From Chloroflexota bacterium (lineage in GTDB: Bacteria; Chloroflexota; UBA11872): a stretch of 64,000 bases of DNA. The translations under genes were made by a program, and so were the position numbers. Below, in pieces: positions 1 to 8,320 of the stretch. The notes below the pieces were generated by a model that searched no databases, was not told the DNA's origin, and saw only the letters and a program-made list of their open reading frames with translations. Location of the stretch: the NCBI GenBank assembly GCA_022821905.1, contig JAJECS010000031.1, positions 49,437-113,436 on the forward strand, written 5' to 3'. Each line of letters starts with the position of its first letter. The stretch's first letter is position 1.

Positions 1-220
1 AGCCCGCCGCCTCAACGGCCGCCGCGAGCGCCAGGGCGTCCGTGCGGGCCGGATCGAACTCCGCCGTGGCAGATTCCGCCGCGAGATTGACCGCCGCCGC
101 CGCGACCCCGTCGACGCCCGACAACACCTCCTCGACGCGTCCGACGCACGCGGCGCAGGACATCCCGTCAATCCGAAACGTGACCGCGGTCGTCTCGCGC
201 GCGGGCGCGGCGGTGGTCAC
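1..220 (-). CDS. copA: Copper-translocating P-type ATPase, N-terminal fragment (HMA domain)
   Basis: Only the first 73 codons are in the window; the gene runs off the left edge. The translation contains an N-terminal heavy-metal-associated domain with the metal-binding motif GMSCAACVGRVEEV, followed by the usual beta-alpha continuation. This layout is typical of copper-exporting P1B-type ATPases, but the catalytic DKTGT and CPC motifs lie outside, so a free-standing copper chaperone cannot be fully excluded. The GTG start at 220 overlaps the stop of the upstream csoR as GTGA. The two genes are therefore probably co-transcribed and translationally coupled, giving a copper-responsive repressor-exporter operon. 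Confidence 0.75.
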   Translation of the reverse strand, partial: MTTAAPARETTAVTFRIDGMSCAACVGRVEEVLSGVDGVAAAAVNLAAESATAEFDPARTDALALAAAVEAAG

Positions 221-588
221 GCCGAGTCCGCCGCCGCCGGCTGCGGGATCGCTCCGGCGTCGTCGAGCGCCTCGGCGACGCTCTCCAAGACGTCGCCCGT
301 CGACGCGACCCGGCGCAGGTGGCCCGTTCCCTTCATGACTTCGAGCAGCTCGCGGATCACGCGTTCGCGCTCTCCGGGGTCGTCGCTCCGGATGGCGGCG
401 GCGACGCAGGTCTGGAGGTGACGTTCGAGGATCGCGGCGTTAACCTTCTCGATGGCGCCCTGAATCGCCAGCGTCTGCTTGAGAATGTCCGTGCAGTAGG
501 CCTCGTCCGCAATCATGCGCTCGACGCCGCGCGCGTGCCCCTCGATTGACCTCCAGCGATTGACCAGCCGGCGCGTCGCCTCGTCCAT
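217..588 (-). CDS. csoR: Metal-sensitive transcriptional repressor, CsoR family
   Basis: This 123-residue all-helical DUF156/CsoR-type repressor should bind DNA as apo-protein and release it on binding Cu(I). The Cu(I) ligand triad expected for CsoR is visible as Cys32, His57 and Cys61 (contexts EAYCTDIL and ERHLQTC), which argues for copper rather than the formaldehyde-sensing FrmR or nickel-sensing RcnR types. The start is put at ATG 588 (MDEATRRLV); an extension to 615 is open but adds residues not conserved in the family and would run into the operator. The gene overlaps the downstream ATPase start by GTGA, and a perfect dyad lies about 20 bp upstream of its start. Confidence 0.88.
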   Translation of the reverse strand: MDEATRRLVNRWRSIEGHARGVERMIADEAYCTDILKQTLAIQGAIEKVNAAILERHLQTCVAAAIRSDDPGERERVIRELLEVMKGTGHLRRVASTGDVLESVAEALDDAGAIPQPAAADSA

Positions 589-608
589 GGATTCACTCGT
601 TCTACCCC

Positions 609-622
609 ACCCCACCTGGGGT
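609..622. promoter_or_regulatory. Putative CsoR operator
   Basis: A perfect inverted repeat, ACCCCA-CC-TGGGGT, lies 20 bp upstream of the csoR start. CsoR-family operators characteristically contain runs of C and G arranged in a dyad, so autoregulation of the csoR-ATPase operon is the natural reading. Seen: the dyad and its position. Inferred: the binding protein. Confidence 0.65.
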
Positions 623-886
623 GCATGGCAAACCTACGACAGTCGAGGCGTCCAGCGCAATGGGCGCCACCTCGCGGAGCCCGCAGGACAGGCGGCGTGG
701 GACGCGTGGTCGTTGCGGCGCGGCCTGGCGTCCGACCACGCCCATTCGTCGGCAGCGCGTCGGGCGGGGCACGGAAGCGTCAAAAATGTCATTCCGAACG
801 CAGTGAGGAATCTAAGGACGTTCGTGCTCGCTCCGCGCCCCTTAGATTCCTCGCGTTGCTCGGAATGACGGACGGGGGGTACCGGA
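623..886. other. Intergenic region between csoR and the DUF2298 gene
   Basis: No convincing gene is present in this stretch between two divergently transcribed units. It holds the upstream side of the CsoR operator at its left end and a facing pair of ATTCCGA-type repeats (788-869) at its right end. Short open frames here have no recognisable content. Confidence 0.5.
788..869. repeat. Facing pair of dispersed ATTCCGAGCGCAGCGAGGAATCT-type repeats
   Basis: Two copies of an approximately 30-bp element (788-817 and 840-869) lie in opposite orientation with a 22-bp centre, so the RNA could fold into a long hairpin. Single copies of the same family occur at 16456-16486 and 40064-40093. All copies lie between genes, as expected for REP-like or miniature repeats. 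Confidence 0.75.
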
Positions 887-3193
887 ATGGCGGTCGGGGC
901 CGGAGGCGGCCCGTCGGCCCGACGGCTGACCGTCCCTGGGCGCGTGGCTATCCTTGACGCGCGGCGCGAGGCGTGCGCCGGTGCACGGAGGGCCGGACCG
1001 ATCGATCAGGCGCTCTGGCTGCTTGCACTGGTCGCCTTCGCCGTGCTCGGAGTGCCCTGGGCGCGCCTGGCCTTCGGTCGGCTGACCACCCGCGGCCTCG
1101 TCCTCGCCGCCCCCGTCGGGTTCTTCCTGTTTCACTACGTCGCCTGGCTCGGGCTGTTCACCGGCTGGTTCCGCAACGGCTCGACCTACGCGTGGGCCGC
1201 GCTCGCGGTCTTCGCGGCCGCGACGACGGCGCTGGCGTGGGTCATGCAGACGGAGCTGCGCGAGCTGTGGCCGCGGCGGCGCCTATGGGTCTGGGGCGTG
1301 GCGGCGCTCCTGGTCGCCTACGGCGTTGGCGTGGGCATGCGCTGGCTCAATCCCGAGATCGCCGGCACCGAAAAACCCATGGACCTGGCGCTGCTCGGCG
1401 CCACCATGCGCAGCACGGACTTTCCGCCACTCGACCCGTGGTTTGCGGGCGGGACGATCAACTACTACTACCTGGGCTACTCGATGGGCGGCGCGCTGGC
1501 GCACCTGGCGGGTGCGTCGCCTGGCGTGGCCTACAACACCTACCTCGCCACGCTGCTGGCCCTGCTGGTGGTCGGCGTCGGCTCGGCGGCCTACGACCTG
1601 GCCGCCATGCTGGGCGCCGGGCCGCGGCGCGCGTTGCAGGCGGCGATCGGGTCGGTGGTCGTCGGGGTCGTCGCCGGCAACCTGGCGATCGTGCGCGCGG
1701 TGGTGACCGAGGAGTTTCGCGGCCAAACGGGCTTCTGGCCGGGCATCGGGTGGAACGCCTCGCGGGTCATCGAGCGTCAGCCGGTCGACGGGGTGGCCGA
1801 CAAGACGATCAACGAGTTCCCGGCCTTCTCCTTCGTCCTCGGCGATCTCCATCCCCACGTGATGGCGCTGCCCTTCACCGTGGTGGCCGCCAGCCTGGCG
1901 TTGCAAGGTATCGCGGCCTGGTGGCGACCCGGCGCCGTCAGGGGCTGGACGCCATGGGCCGGCACGTTGCTGGCGGGACTATTCGTCGGCGGTCTCTACG
2001 GGCTCAATGCGTGGGACCTGCCGACCTATCTGGTCCTCGTCATCGGCGCGGCGCTGCTGGCGCACCTTGTCGGGCCGGGAACGCGTGCCTGGGGCCGGCT
2101 GCTGGCCCACGCCGCATTGATCGTCGTGGCGGCGGCCGTCGCCTGGCTGCCCTACAGCCTCAACGTCACCCTGCTCAGCGAGGGGTTGGGGGTCGTGCCC
2201 ACGCGCACGCTGGCGCTGCACTTCGTGCAAGTGTTCGGCCTGCTGGGCTTGCTCGCCGTGGGAGGGCTGGTCGCGCTGCTGGCGGACGGCTCGCGGTCGA
2301 CGCGAGCCTGGCTCGGCGCGAGCCTGGTCGTCGCGGCGCTGGCCGTTGTGGTCACCGGCGGCGAGATAGTGGGCGTCCTCGTCGTCGTGCTCGCTCTCGC
2401 GGCGGCGGTGATGGCGCGACGCCAGGCAGCGCTTGGACCGTTTGCGCTGAGTCTTCTGGTGGCGGCCGCATTCGGCCTCATGCTGGTGGTCGAGCTGGTG
2501 CACGTGGACGACTTCTTCGGGCCGCCGTATGTCCGCATGAACACCGTGTTCAAGGTGCACTATCAGGCCTGGGCATTGCTGGCCATTGCCGCGGGGCCGG
2601 CGCTGCTGGTCACCTGGCGCCGGCTGTCGGACTCCGCCGGCCCGGGATGGGCGGTGATCCGCGCCGGCTACGCCAGCCTGGTCGCCGTGCTGCTGGTGCT
2701 GGCGTTGAGCTACTCCGCGGTCGCCCTGCGCGACAAGGCCGCCGACAGCGACGTCAGCGGCACCATAGACGGGCTGGCGCTCGCCGAGCGTCTCCACGCC
2801 GACGATCTGGCGGCGGCGCGCTGGCTGGCGCGAAACGCCGGGGACGCGGCCGTCGTTCTGGAAGCGCCGGGCACTCCGTACAGTGAGATGTCACGCATCG
2901 CAACGTGGTCGGGTGTGCCGACCGTGATCGGCTGGACGCAACATGAGCAGCTCTGGCGCGGGAGCATTCCCGAGATCGGCGAGCGCGCCGCCGACGTCGA
3001 TCGAATCTATGCGACGGCGGATGCCGCGGACGCACTGCAACTCATGCGCCGGTACGGCGTGACGCACGTGGTGTTCGGTCGCATCGAGCGGGCACGCTAC
3101 GACGCAACCGCGGCGTCTCGCCTGCGCGCCTACCTCGAACCATTGGCGCAGTTTGGCGGCACCACGATCTTCGCGGGTCCGGGGGCTCCGTGA
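887..3193 (+). CDS. DUF2298 multi-spanning membrane protein (YYY family)
   Basis: A large integral membrane protein of up to 768 residues with about 14 or more hydrophobic segments. Motifs matching the DUF2298 family include GTEKPMDLALLGA, the tyrosine run in INYYYLGY, the EFPAFSF-to-DLHPHVMALP block, NAWDLPTY, and RMNTVFKVHYQAW. The family is of unknown biochemical function but looks like polytopic GT-C-type glycosyltransferases. The C-terminal soluble part resembles the extracytoplasmic end of such enzymes. The first ATG is at 887; a GTG at 944 is a reasonable alternative, because residues before IDQALWLLAL look poorly conserved. The stop overlaps the next gene as GTGA, so the two are probably translationally coupled and act in one surface-glycan pathway. 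Confidence 0.85.
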   Translation: MAVGAGGGPSARRLTVPGRVAILDARREACAGARRAGPIDQALWLLALVAFAVLGVPWARLAFGRLTTRGLVLAAPVGFFLFHYVAWLGLFTGWFRNGSTYAWAALAVFAAATTALAWVMQTELRELWPRRRLWVWGVAALLVAYGVGVGMRWLNPEIAGTEKPMDLALLGATMRSTDFPPLDPWFAGGTINYYYLGYSMGGALAHLAGASPGVAYNTYLATLLALLVVGVGSAAYDLAAMLGAGPRRALQAAIGSVVVGVVAGNLAIVRAVVTEEFRGQTGFWPGIGWNASRVIERQPVDGVADKTINEFPAFSFVLGDLHPHVMALPFTVVAASLALQGIAAWWRPGAVRGWTPWAGTLLAGLFVGGLYGLNAWDLPTYLVLVIGAALLAHLVGPGTRAWGRLLAHAALIVVAAAVAWLPYSLNVTLLSEGLGVVPTRTLALHFVQVFGLLGLLAVGGLVALLADGSRSTRAWLGASLVVAALAVVVTGGEIVGVLVVVLALAAAVMARRQAALGPFALSLLVAAAFGLMLVVELVHVDDFFGPPYVRMNTVFKVHYQAWALLAIAAGPALLVTWRRLSDSAGPGWAVIRAGYASLVAVLLVLALSYSAVALRDKAADSDVSGTIDGLALAERLHADDLAAARWLARNAGDAAVVLEAPGTPYSEMSRIATWSGVPTVIGWTQHEQLWRGSIPEIGERAADVDRIYATADAADALQLMRRYGVTHVVFGRIERARYDATAASRLRAYLEPLAQFGGTTIFAGPGAP

Positions 3194-4935
3194 CCGGCGA
3201 GCAGACGCTGGAAGCCGGGCGATCGGACGAAATCCGCGCCTGGCTGGCGGGTCCCGCGGGCTTCGGGCTGAGCCGCGGCGAGGTGCTGCTGTACCTCGCG
3301 ATTCTGGCGCTGGCCGCCGGCTTGCGGTTCTACGACCTCGGAGACCGGACCTTCCACCACGACGAGGCCATTCACGCCAAGGAATCCGTGGAGATGATCC
3401 GCGGCAAGCAGTATCGCTACGACCCCGCCTATCACGGACCGCTGCTCTACTTCACCAACACCGTGTTCTTCATGGCGGTGGGCCACGACGACGTGACGGC
3501 GCGCGTGATCCCGGCCCTGGTCGGCGTGGCCACGGTGGCGGCGCTCGTCTTGCTGCGTCCCGAGTTGGGCCGCATGGGCACGCCGCTGGCCATGACGGCC
3601 ATGACGCTCTCGACGGCGTTCCTCTACTACTCGCGGTTCATCCGCAACGACATTTACGTCGCGCTCTTCACGCTCGTGCTCGTCGGGGCGCTGGTGCGCT
3701 ACATGGCGCATCCGCGACGCCGCTGGATCTATATCGCCTGGGTCGCGCTGGGGCTGTCGTTCGTGACCAAGGAGAACACCTACATCCACGGCGTGCTGCT
3801 GGTCGGGCTGCTGGCCGTCTTCGGCCTCGTGGCGTGGGCCGCGGCGCGCCGGCCGTCACGCCAGGCCTCGCCGGTCGTGGGCGCCATTCACTCGGCCATG
3901 ACGCACCTGCGCCGCGACGCCGAGCATCTCGTCTACGGCTTCCTCATCTTCGTGCTCATTGCGTTCCTCTTCTACACCTCGTTCCTGACCAACCTCACCG
4001 GGTTCCGCGATGCCTTCGTGGACTCGGTGGACTATTGGGCCGCGGTCCACGAGTCCGAGCGTGTCAACCAGCCGTGGTTCTACTACCCGATGTTCCTTCT
4101 GGTCTACGAACCGTTCGCCTTGCTCGTGGGCGCCTTCGCGCTCACGCGCCTGTCCACGGCGCGCACGCCGCTGCCCTGGATACTTGCGCTGTGGGGCGTG
4201 GTCGGCATGGGCATCTACTCGACGCTCGGCGAGAAAGCCCCCTGGCTGGTGCTCCACGTCATGTGGCCCTTCCTGGTGCTGGCAAGCTGGTACGCCGGCC
4301 GGCGGCTCGAACTGGGCCAGCCGCCCGTGCTGCGCGCGGCCATGGCCGTGATGGTTGTCGGTCTATTCGCCTGGACCGTGCGCTTCGGCGTGCCCACCAC
4401 CTACGAACGCGGGGACGTGCCCATAGACTTCGTTATGTATGTGCAAACCTCGCCGGACGCGCTGAAGGGCGTCGCCGCTATCGAGGCCTCCGGCCAGGAC
4501 ACCGGAGAGGCCAACTACGTGCGGGCGGTGGTTGAAAACGAGTTCGCCTGGCCGCTGGCGTGGTACTTGCGGAACTACCCGAACATTGCCTATGAGAAGG
4601 AAGTGACCTTGGAAAGTGCACTCAGCTCGCAAGTGGTGCTCCTGAAGAAAGAAACGTCGGCACAGTTGCGCCTGGATACCCACGGCTACTCCTCGGAGGT
4701 CCTGCCACTGCGGCGCTGGTTCCCCGAGTTCGCCTACCGCGGCTGGACCCTCGGGTTTCTGGGCAATTTCCTCAACGATCCCAAGGCCCGCGAGACCTTC
4801 TGGGATTGGCTCGTCCTGCGAGAGCGGACGCCGGTGCCCATCGGCAGCTTTGACTACGTGTTGCACATCCGCGACGACCTGCGGCCCGTCCAACCCGTCC
4901 AACCCGTCCAACCCGTCGGCGAGGCGCTCAAGTGA
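3190..4935 (+). CDS. Agl23-like (TIGR03663-type) membrane glycosyltransferase-family protein
   Basis: A 581-residue polytopic membrane protein with a GT-C/ArnT-like opening: after the first membrane helix comes FHHDEAIHAKES, in which the Asp-Glu pair sits where the catalytic acidic pair of PMT/ArnT-type glycosyltransferases lies. It matches the family called flippase-activity-associated Agl23-like. The reaction is not known; I infer transfer of sugar from a lipid carrier on the outer face of the membrane. The start is GTG 3190, overlapping the preceding stop. The extreme C-terminus carries a VQP tripeptide run encoded by a 9-bp tandem repeat, and the stop overlaps the next gene as GTGA. Confidence 0.83.
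   Translation: MTGEQTLEAGRSDEIRAWLAGPAGFGLSRGEVLLYLAILALAAGLRFYDLGDRTFHHDEAIHAKESVEMIRGKQYRYDPAYHGPLLYFTNTVFFMAVGHDDVTARVIPALVGVATVAALVLLRPELGRMGTPLAMTAMTLSTAFLYYSRFIRNDIYVALFTLVLVGALVRYMAHPRRRWIYIAWVALGLSFVTKENTYIHGVLLVGLLAVFGLVAWAAARRPSRQASPVVGAIHSAMTHLRRDAEHLVYGFLIFVLIAFLFYTSFLTNLTGFRDAFVDSVDYWAAVHESERVNQPWFYYPMFLLVYEPFALLVGAFALTRLSTARTPLPWILALWGVVGMGIYSTLGEKAPWLVLHVMWPFLVLASWYAGRRLELGQPPVLRAAMAVMVVGLFAWTVRFGVPTTYERGDVPIDFVMYVQTSPDALKGVAAIEASGQDTGEANYVRAVVENEFAWPLAWYLRNYPNIAYEKEVTLESALSSQVVLLKKETSAQLRLDTHGYSSEVLPLRRWFPEFAYRGWTLGFLGNFLNDPKARETFWDWLVLRERTPVPIGSFDYVLHIRDDLRPVQPVQPVQPVGEALK
4885..4917 (+). repeat. Nine-base tandem repeat CCCGTCCAA inside a coding region
   Basis: Three full copies plus a partial fourth copy of CCCGTCCAA encode (VQP)n near the end of the Agl23-like gene, 15 bases before its stop. 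The unit is a multiple of three, so copy-number changes would lengthen or shorten the tail without breaking the frame. Confidence 0.85.
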
Positions 4936-6257
4936 AGATCGCCATCGTCGGCGCCGGCATCACCGGGCTCACCCTGGCCTACCTGCTCCGAAAACGCGGG
5001 CATGCGGTGGAGGTGTTCGAAGCCGGCGGCGCGCCCGGCGGAGAGCTGGCGACCGTCGAGGTCGGCGGCGAGCCCATCGAGCGCTTCTATCACCACCTGT
5101 TCACCCACGACCGGTTCATGATCGATTTGTGCGAAGAGCTCGGCATCGGGGATCGGCTGGACTGGCACGAGCCGTTGATGGGGTTCTATGCGGGCGGGCG
5201 AGTGCATCCCTTCACCTCGCCGCTCGATCTGCTGCGCTTTGGCCACCTGTCGCTGCCGTCCCGCGTGCGGCTTGGCTTTGGGACTGTCCTCCTGCAGCGC
5301 CGTCGCAGCTACGCCGCGTTCGAGGACCGGACGGCGGCCGAGGTGATGCCGCGCTACACCGGGCGCGAGGCCTTCGACAAGATCTTCCGACCGCTCCTCG
5401 AGGCCAAGTTCGACCGCCATTGGGAAGGCGTGTCCATGGCCTGGATGTGGGCCCGCCTGATGTCACGCGCACGCACCCGCACGCCCGACAAGCGCCGCGA
5501 GCGCCTGGGCTACTTTCGCGGCGGTTTCCGAGTCGTGGTGGACGCGCTGGCGGACACAATCACCAGCCGCGGCGTGGCGCTGCACCTGCGCTCGCCCGTG
5601 CAGGAAGTCACCATTGGATCGCCCGGTTCCCCGGCGCTGCGGGTCGGCGGCCAGGCGGTGGAAGCGGACGCCGTGGTGGCGACCGTGGGACTGCCCATCA
5701 TCCGGCGCATCCTGCCCGAGGAGCGCCGCGACTTCACCAACTCCCTGGCGGCCACGAACTACGTGGGCGCCTGCGTCGTGCTGATGGAGATCGAACGCCA
5801 GCTTTCGGAGTACTACTGGACCAACATCGGCGACCGCAGCCTCCCCTTCGCCGGGCTGATCGAGCACACCAACATGGTCGAGCGCGAGCGCTACGGCGGG
5901 CAGCGGCTGCTCTACGTCAGCAACTACCTGCCGCCCGAGCATGAGTTCTTCCACATCGACGACGACGACCTCATCGACCGGTTCGTCGAGCCGATCCAGC
6001 GGGTCTTCCCGCGCTTTGCGCGTGAGCAGATCGGGCGCTCATGGGTCTCGCGCGATCCCGTGGCGCAGCCGGTGATCGCCGCCGGCTACCAGCGCCGCAA
6101 GCCGGCCTATCGCTCGCCCATCCCCGGCTTCTACATCTGCAATACGTCGCAGATTTACCCCGAAGACCGCGGCACCAACTACAACGTGCGCATCGCCCGC
6201 GAGTGCGTCGAGGTGCTCGACGGCGACGCGGCTGAATTGACGCGCGCCGAAGCATAA
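4932..6257 (+). CDS. NAD(P)/FAD-dependent amine-oxidase-like oxidoreductase
   Basis: A 441-residue flavoprotein. The N-terminus is a Rossmann FAD-binding motif, IVGAGITGLTLAYLLRKRG, with the acidic residue of VEVFEAGG that contacts the ADP ribose. The rest follows the protoporphyrinogen-oxidase / UDP-galactopyranose-mutase-like amine-oxidase fold, ending in an FAD-contacting stretch around YPEDRGTNYNVRIA. The substrate cannot be named. It starts at GTG 4932, overlapping the Agl23-like stop, and no gap separates the three genes from 0.9 to 6.3 kb. That argues for a role in building a sugar or lipid precursor for the two membrane enzymes upstream. Confidence 0.8.
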   Translation: MKIAIVGAGITGLTLAYLLRKRGHAVEVFEAGGAPGGELATVEVGGEPIERFYHHLFTHDRFMIDLCEELGIGDRLDWHEPLMGFYAGGRVHPFTSPLDLLRFGHLSLPSRVRLGFGTVLLQRRRSYAAFEDRTAAEVMPRYTGREAFDKIFRPLLEAKFDRHWEGVSMAWMWARLMSRARTRTPDKRRERLGYFRGGFRVVVDALADTITSRGVALHLRSPVQEVTIGSPGSPALRVGGQAVEADAVVATVGLPIIRRILPEERRDFTNSLAATNYVGACVVLMEIERQLSEYYWTNIGDRSLPFAGLIEHTNMVERERYGGQRLLYVSNYLPPEHEFFHIDDDDLIDRFVEPIQRVFPRFAREQIGRSWVSRDPVAQPVIAAGYQRRKPAYRSPIPGFYICNTSQIYPEDRGTNYNVRIARECVEVLDGDAAELTRAEA

Positions 6258-6288
6258 TCCGCGCGAGCGATCGTGTCGGTGTTCGGGT

Positions 6289-6309
6289 AGGGGCGGGTTT
6301 CAAACCCGC
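6289..6309. terminator. Intergenic dyad GGGCGGGTTT-C-AAACCCGCCC
   Basis: A perfect 10-bp stem with a one-base centre lies between two convergent genes (ends at 6257 and 6321). It is placed like a bidirectional terminator but lacks a T-tract. The sequence also resembles widely dispersed GTAGGGGCGG-type repeats; a relative lies at 59147-59167. Confidence 0.45.
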
Positions 6310-6320
6310 CCATCCGTGGC

Positions 6321-7073
6321 TCAGCCGTCCTCCAACAGCCGCAGGCGTCCCTCGCCACCCAACTCCGGCACCGCCGACGAAGCGTCCAGCACGGCGCAAT
6401 AGGGAACGTCGTCCGACAGCCCCACATCGACCAGCGCCTGCGCGCTTTGCGACTCCGCCAGCGCCGCCGCCGGGTCCGGCTGCGCCTGCGCCACCCGCAG
6501 CGCCACGATCGCCGTCTCATCGAGCTCGACCTCGGGCTGAAATTCCAGGATGCGCGAAACGATAGCCCCCGCCGCGTAGACGTCGTCCAGCGCTAGCGTC
6601 CCCTCCTTGCCGGCGCACGCCACGGTGATTGATCCGCCCGCTCCCGCGGCCCCCACGAGGCAGCGCGCGACGGCGCTGCAATTGCGCAGCGCGCCCACGA
6701 ACGTCCGCCGCGCCGCCGACCAGCGGCGCAGCGCATTGGTGCCGTTGGTGGTGACGAATACCACTCGCCGGCCCGCATATTCGCCGGCGGCCGCTTCCCG
6801 CGGCGAGTTGCCGAAGTGGTAGCCCTCGGGCCGCAGCCCACCCTCCTCACCGCCCAGCAGCACGCCGGATCCAAGGCGCGGTGCGGCCGCGCGGGCCGCC
6901 GCATGATCGGCCGCCAGCCAAACCTCGGGATCGCCGGCCCCGGCCAGCTCGACGAGCGTGGTGGAGGCCCGAATCACGTCGACCACCGCGCACACGCCCG
7001 CCGGATCGGGCTCGATGAGTTCGGGCGCCAGGGCCACGCGCAGCTGCGGCACGGCAGGACCGGGGCGAGTCAT
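6321..7073 (-). CDS. comB: 2-phosphosulfolactate phosphatase-like protein (ComB family)
   Basis: A 250-residue protein matching the ComB family, a Mg-dependent acid phosphatase fold that in methanogens converts 2-phosphosulfolactate to sulfolactate on the way to coenzyme M. Family signatures visible are VDVIRASTT near the N-terminus, GGEEGGLRPEGYHFGNSPREA, and TTNGTNALR, followed by GALRNCSAVA. Many bacteria carry ComB homologues without making coenzyme M, and no other coenzyme M or sulfolactate gene is evident here, so the true substrate is open. It is transcribed alone, convergent with the upstream flavoprotein gene. The start ATG at 7073 is followed directly by a family-like N-terminus. 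Confidence 0.82.
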   Translation of the reverse strand: MTRPGPAVPQLRVALAPELIEPDPAGVCAVVDVIRASTTLVELAGAGDPEVWLAADHAAARAAAPRLGSGVLLGGEEGGLRPEGYHFGNSPREAAAGEYAGRRVVFVTTNGTNALRRWSAARRTFVGALRNCSAVARCLVGAAGAGGSITVACAGKEGTLALDDVYAAGAIVSRILEFQPEVELDETAIVALRVAQAQPDPAAALAESQSAQALVDVGLSDDVPYCAVLDASSAVPELGGEGRLRLLEDG

Positions 7074-7343
7074 TTGCAGGTGCGCATGGTGGGCGGTCTG
7101 GTTGGGCGCATGTCTCCCGAAAGTAGCCGATGGAGGCTCCCGCCCGACGGGGGCGCACCGCGCGGCGACAAATCGGCCCGAGCGGTCGCCGGCGGCGAAT
7201 CACGGCACTGATAGCGCCAGCATGGTGGCTTATGTAGTATTCGCTACGAAGCGTCATGTGCGCTCTGCTTGGCTGCGAGCCGGCATGCTCCCTCGTGGCC
7301 GCTGCGCCGTTGACATCTCAGCTAGACCTGGAGGCAGGCGCCA

Positions 7344-8225
7344 ATGTTGAATCTCGCTGCCCGATTCCTCGTTCCCTCCGGTTGGCGGACGCGGATGCGC
7401 CCGCGCATGTTGCAGGGCGGTCTGTCGCTGCTGGTCATCGGCTGTTTGGCGGTCGCCGCATTCGCCTGCGGCGAATCCGAGTCGGAGGCTGCGCCGGCCC
7501 AGGAGGCCGCACCCGCCCAAGCGGCCGCAGCGACTGCCGCCCCTGAACCAACTGCCGCACCGACCCCAACCCCTGCCCCGACGCCAACTCCCGCCCCTAC
7601 GCCGACGCCCACGCCGACGCCGCTCACAGAGGCCGACGTCCTCCAGCGCGCGGGAGGCGTCATGAGTGCCGCCACGACGTTCGATTTCTCGCTGACGCAT
7701 GAAGTGGGCACCAGTGAGTTCCTGCCCGGCCTGGCGGTCGAGGAGGTGAAGGGCCAGCTGGAGATTCCCGACAAGCTGAGCGTCGAGTTCTCCGGCCTGT
7801 TCGGCGACATTCCCATCCAGGTCGAGCTCATCAAGATCGGTGACCTGCACTACATCACCAATCCGCTCACCGGAGTGTGGGAAGAGGTCCCGGCGGCGAA
7901 CTCTCCCGTCGCCTTCTTCAGGCCCGAGGAAGGGATCGCTGAGATCATGTCGTCGATCGCGGCCACCTTCGACGGCCCCGAGGGCGATGTCTACAGTCTC
8001 TCGGGGACGCTTCCCGCCAGTGCCTTCGCGGCGCTGATCGGCGACACCCTGGAGGACTCCGTCGTTGACGTGAACATCGAGATTGACGCCGACAGCTTCC
8101 ACCTGACCAAGATCCGCTTCGCCGGACAGGTCAGCCCCCTCGACGACCCGAGCGTCGTGCGGATTGTCGAGCTGTCGCGGTTCGGCGAGTCCGTCTCGAT
8201 CGAGGCCCCCGACACCGGTTCCTAA
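7344..8225 (+). CDS. Secreted lipoprotein, LppX/LprAFG-like
   Basis: A 293-residue predicted lipoprotein. A positively charged start and a hydrophobic helix (LSLLVIGCLAVAAFA) lead to a cysteine in the context AFACGES, a tolerable lipobox. An Ala/Pro/Thr linker of PTPTPAP repeats (about residues 60-92) follows and should act as a wall- or envelope-spanning spacer. The remainder resembles LppX/LprAFG-type lipid-binding lipoproteins with a beta-rich fold, which carry lipids between membrane and surface; this is a fold-level impression. An in-frame ATG at about 7395 would give a more conventional signal peptide. The MFS exporter starts about 100 bp downstream on the same strand. Confidence 0.7.
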   Translation: MLNLAARFLVPSGWRTRMRPRMLQGGLSLLVIGCLAVAAFACGESESEAAPAQEAAPAQAAAATAAPEPTAAPTPTPAPTPTPAPTPTPTPTPLTEADVLQRAGGVMSAATTFDFSLTHEVGTSEFLPGLAVEEVKGQLEIPDKLSVEFSGLFGDIPIQVELIKIGDLHYITNPLTGVWEEVPAANSPVAFFRPEEGIAEIMSSIAATFDGPEGDVYSLSGTLPASAFAALIGDTLEDSVVDVNIEIDADSFHLTKIRFAGQVSPLDDPSVVRIVELSRFGESVSIEAPDTGS

Positions 8226-8320
8226 GGAGCCCGTGGTCCACGGAGCACGGCCCCAGGGGAAGGCCATGAGCGCGCGCCCAGCCGGCGTTGGGCGGCTTAG
8301 GCAGCCGGCAGGGCCATAGC

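Noticed and set aside
788..869. Short spaced repeats considered as a CRISPR array
   Set aside because: Only two copies, in opposite orientation, with no regular spacers; other copies are scattered singly between genes.
3153..4535. Long arginine-rich frames overlapping confirmed genes on either strand (for example 3153-4535, 15069-16484, 13617-14759)
   Set aside because: Their composition (Arg, Ala, Gly, Pro) is that of a shifted or reverse reading of GC-rich codons, and they overlap genes with clear family motifs.
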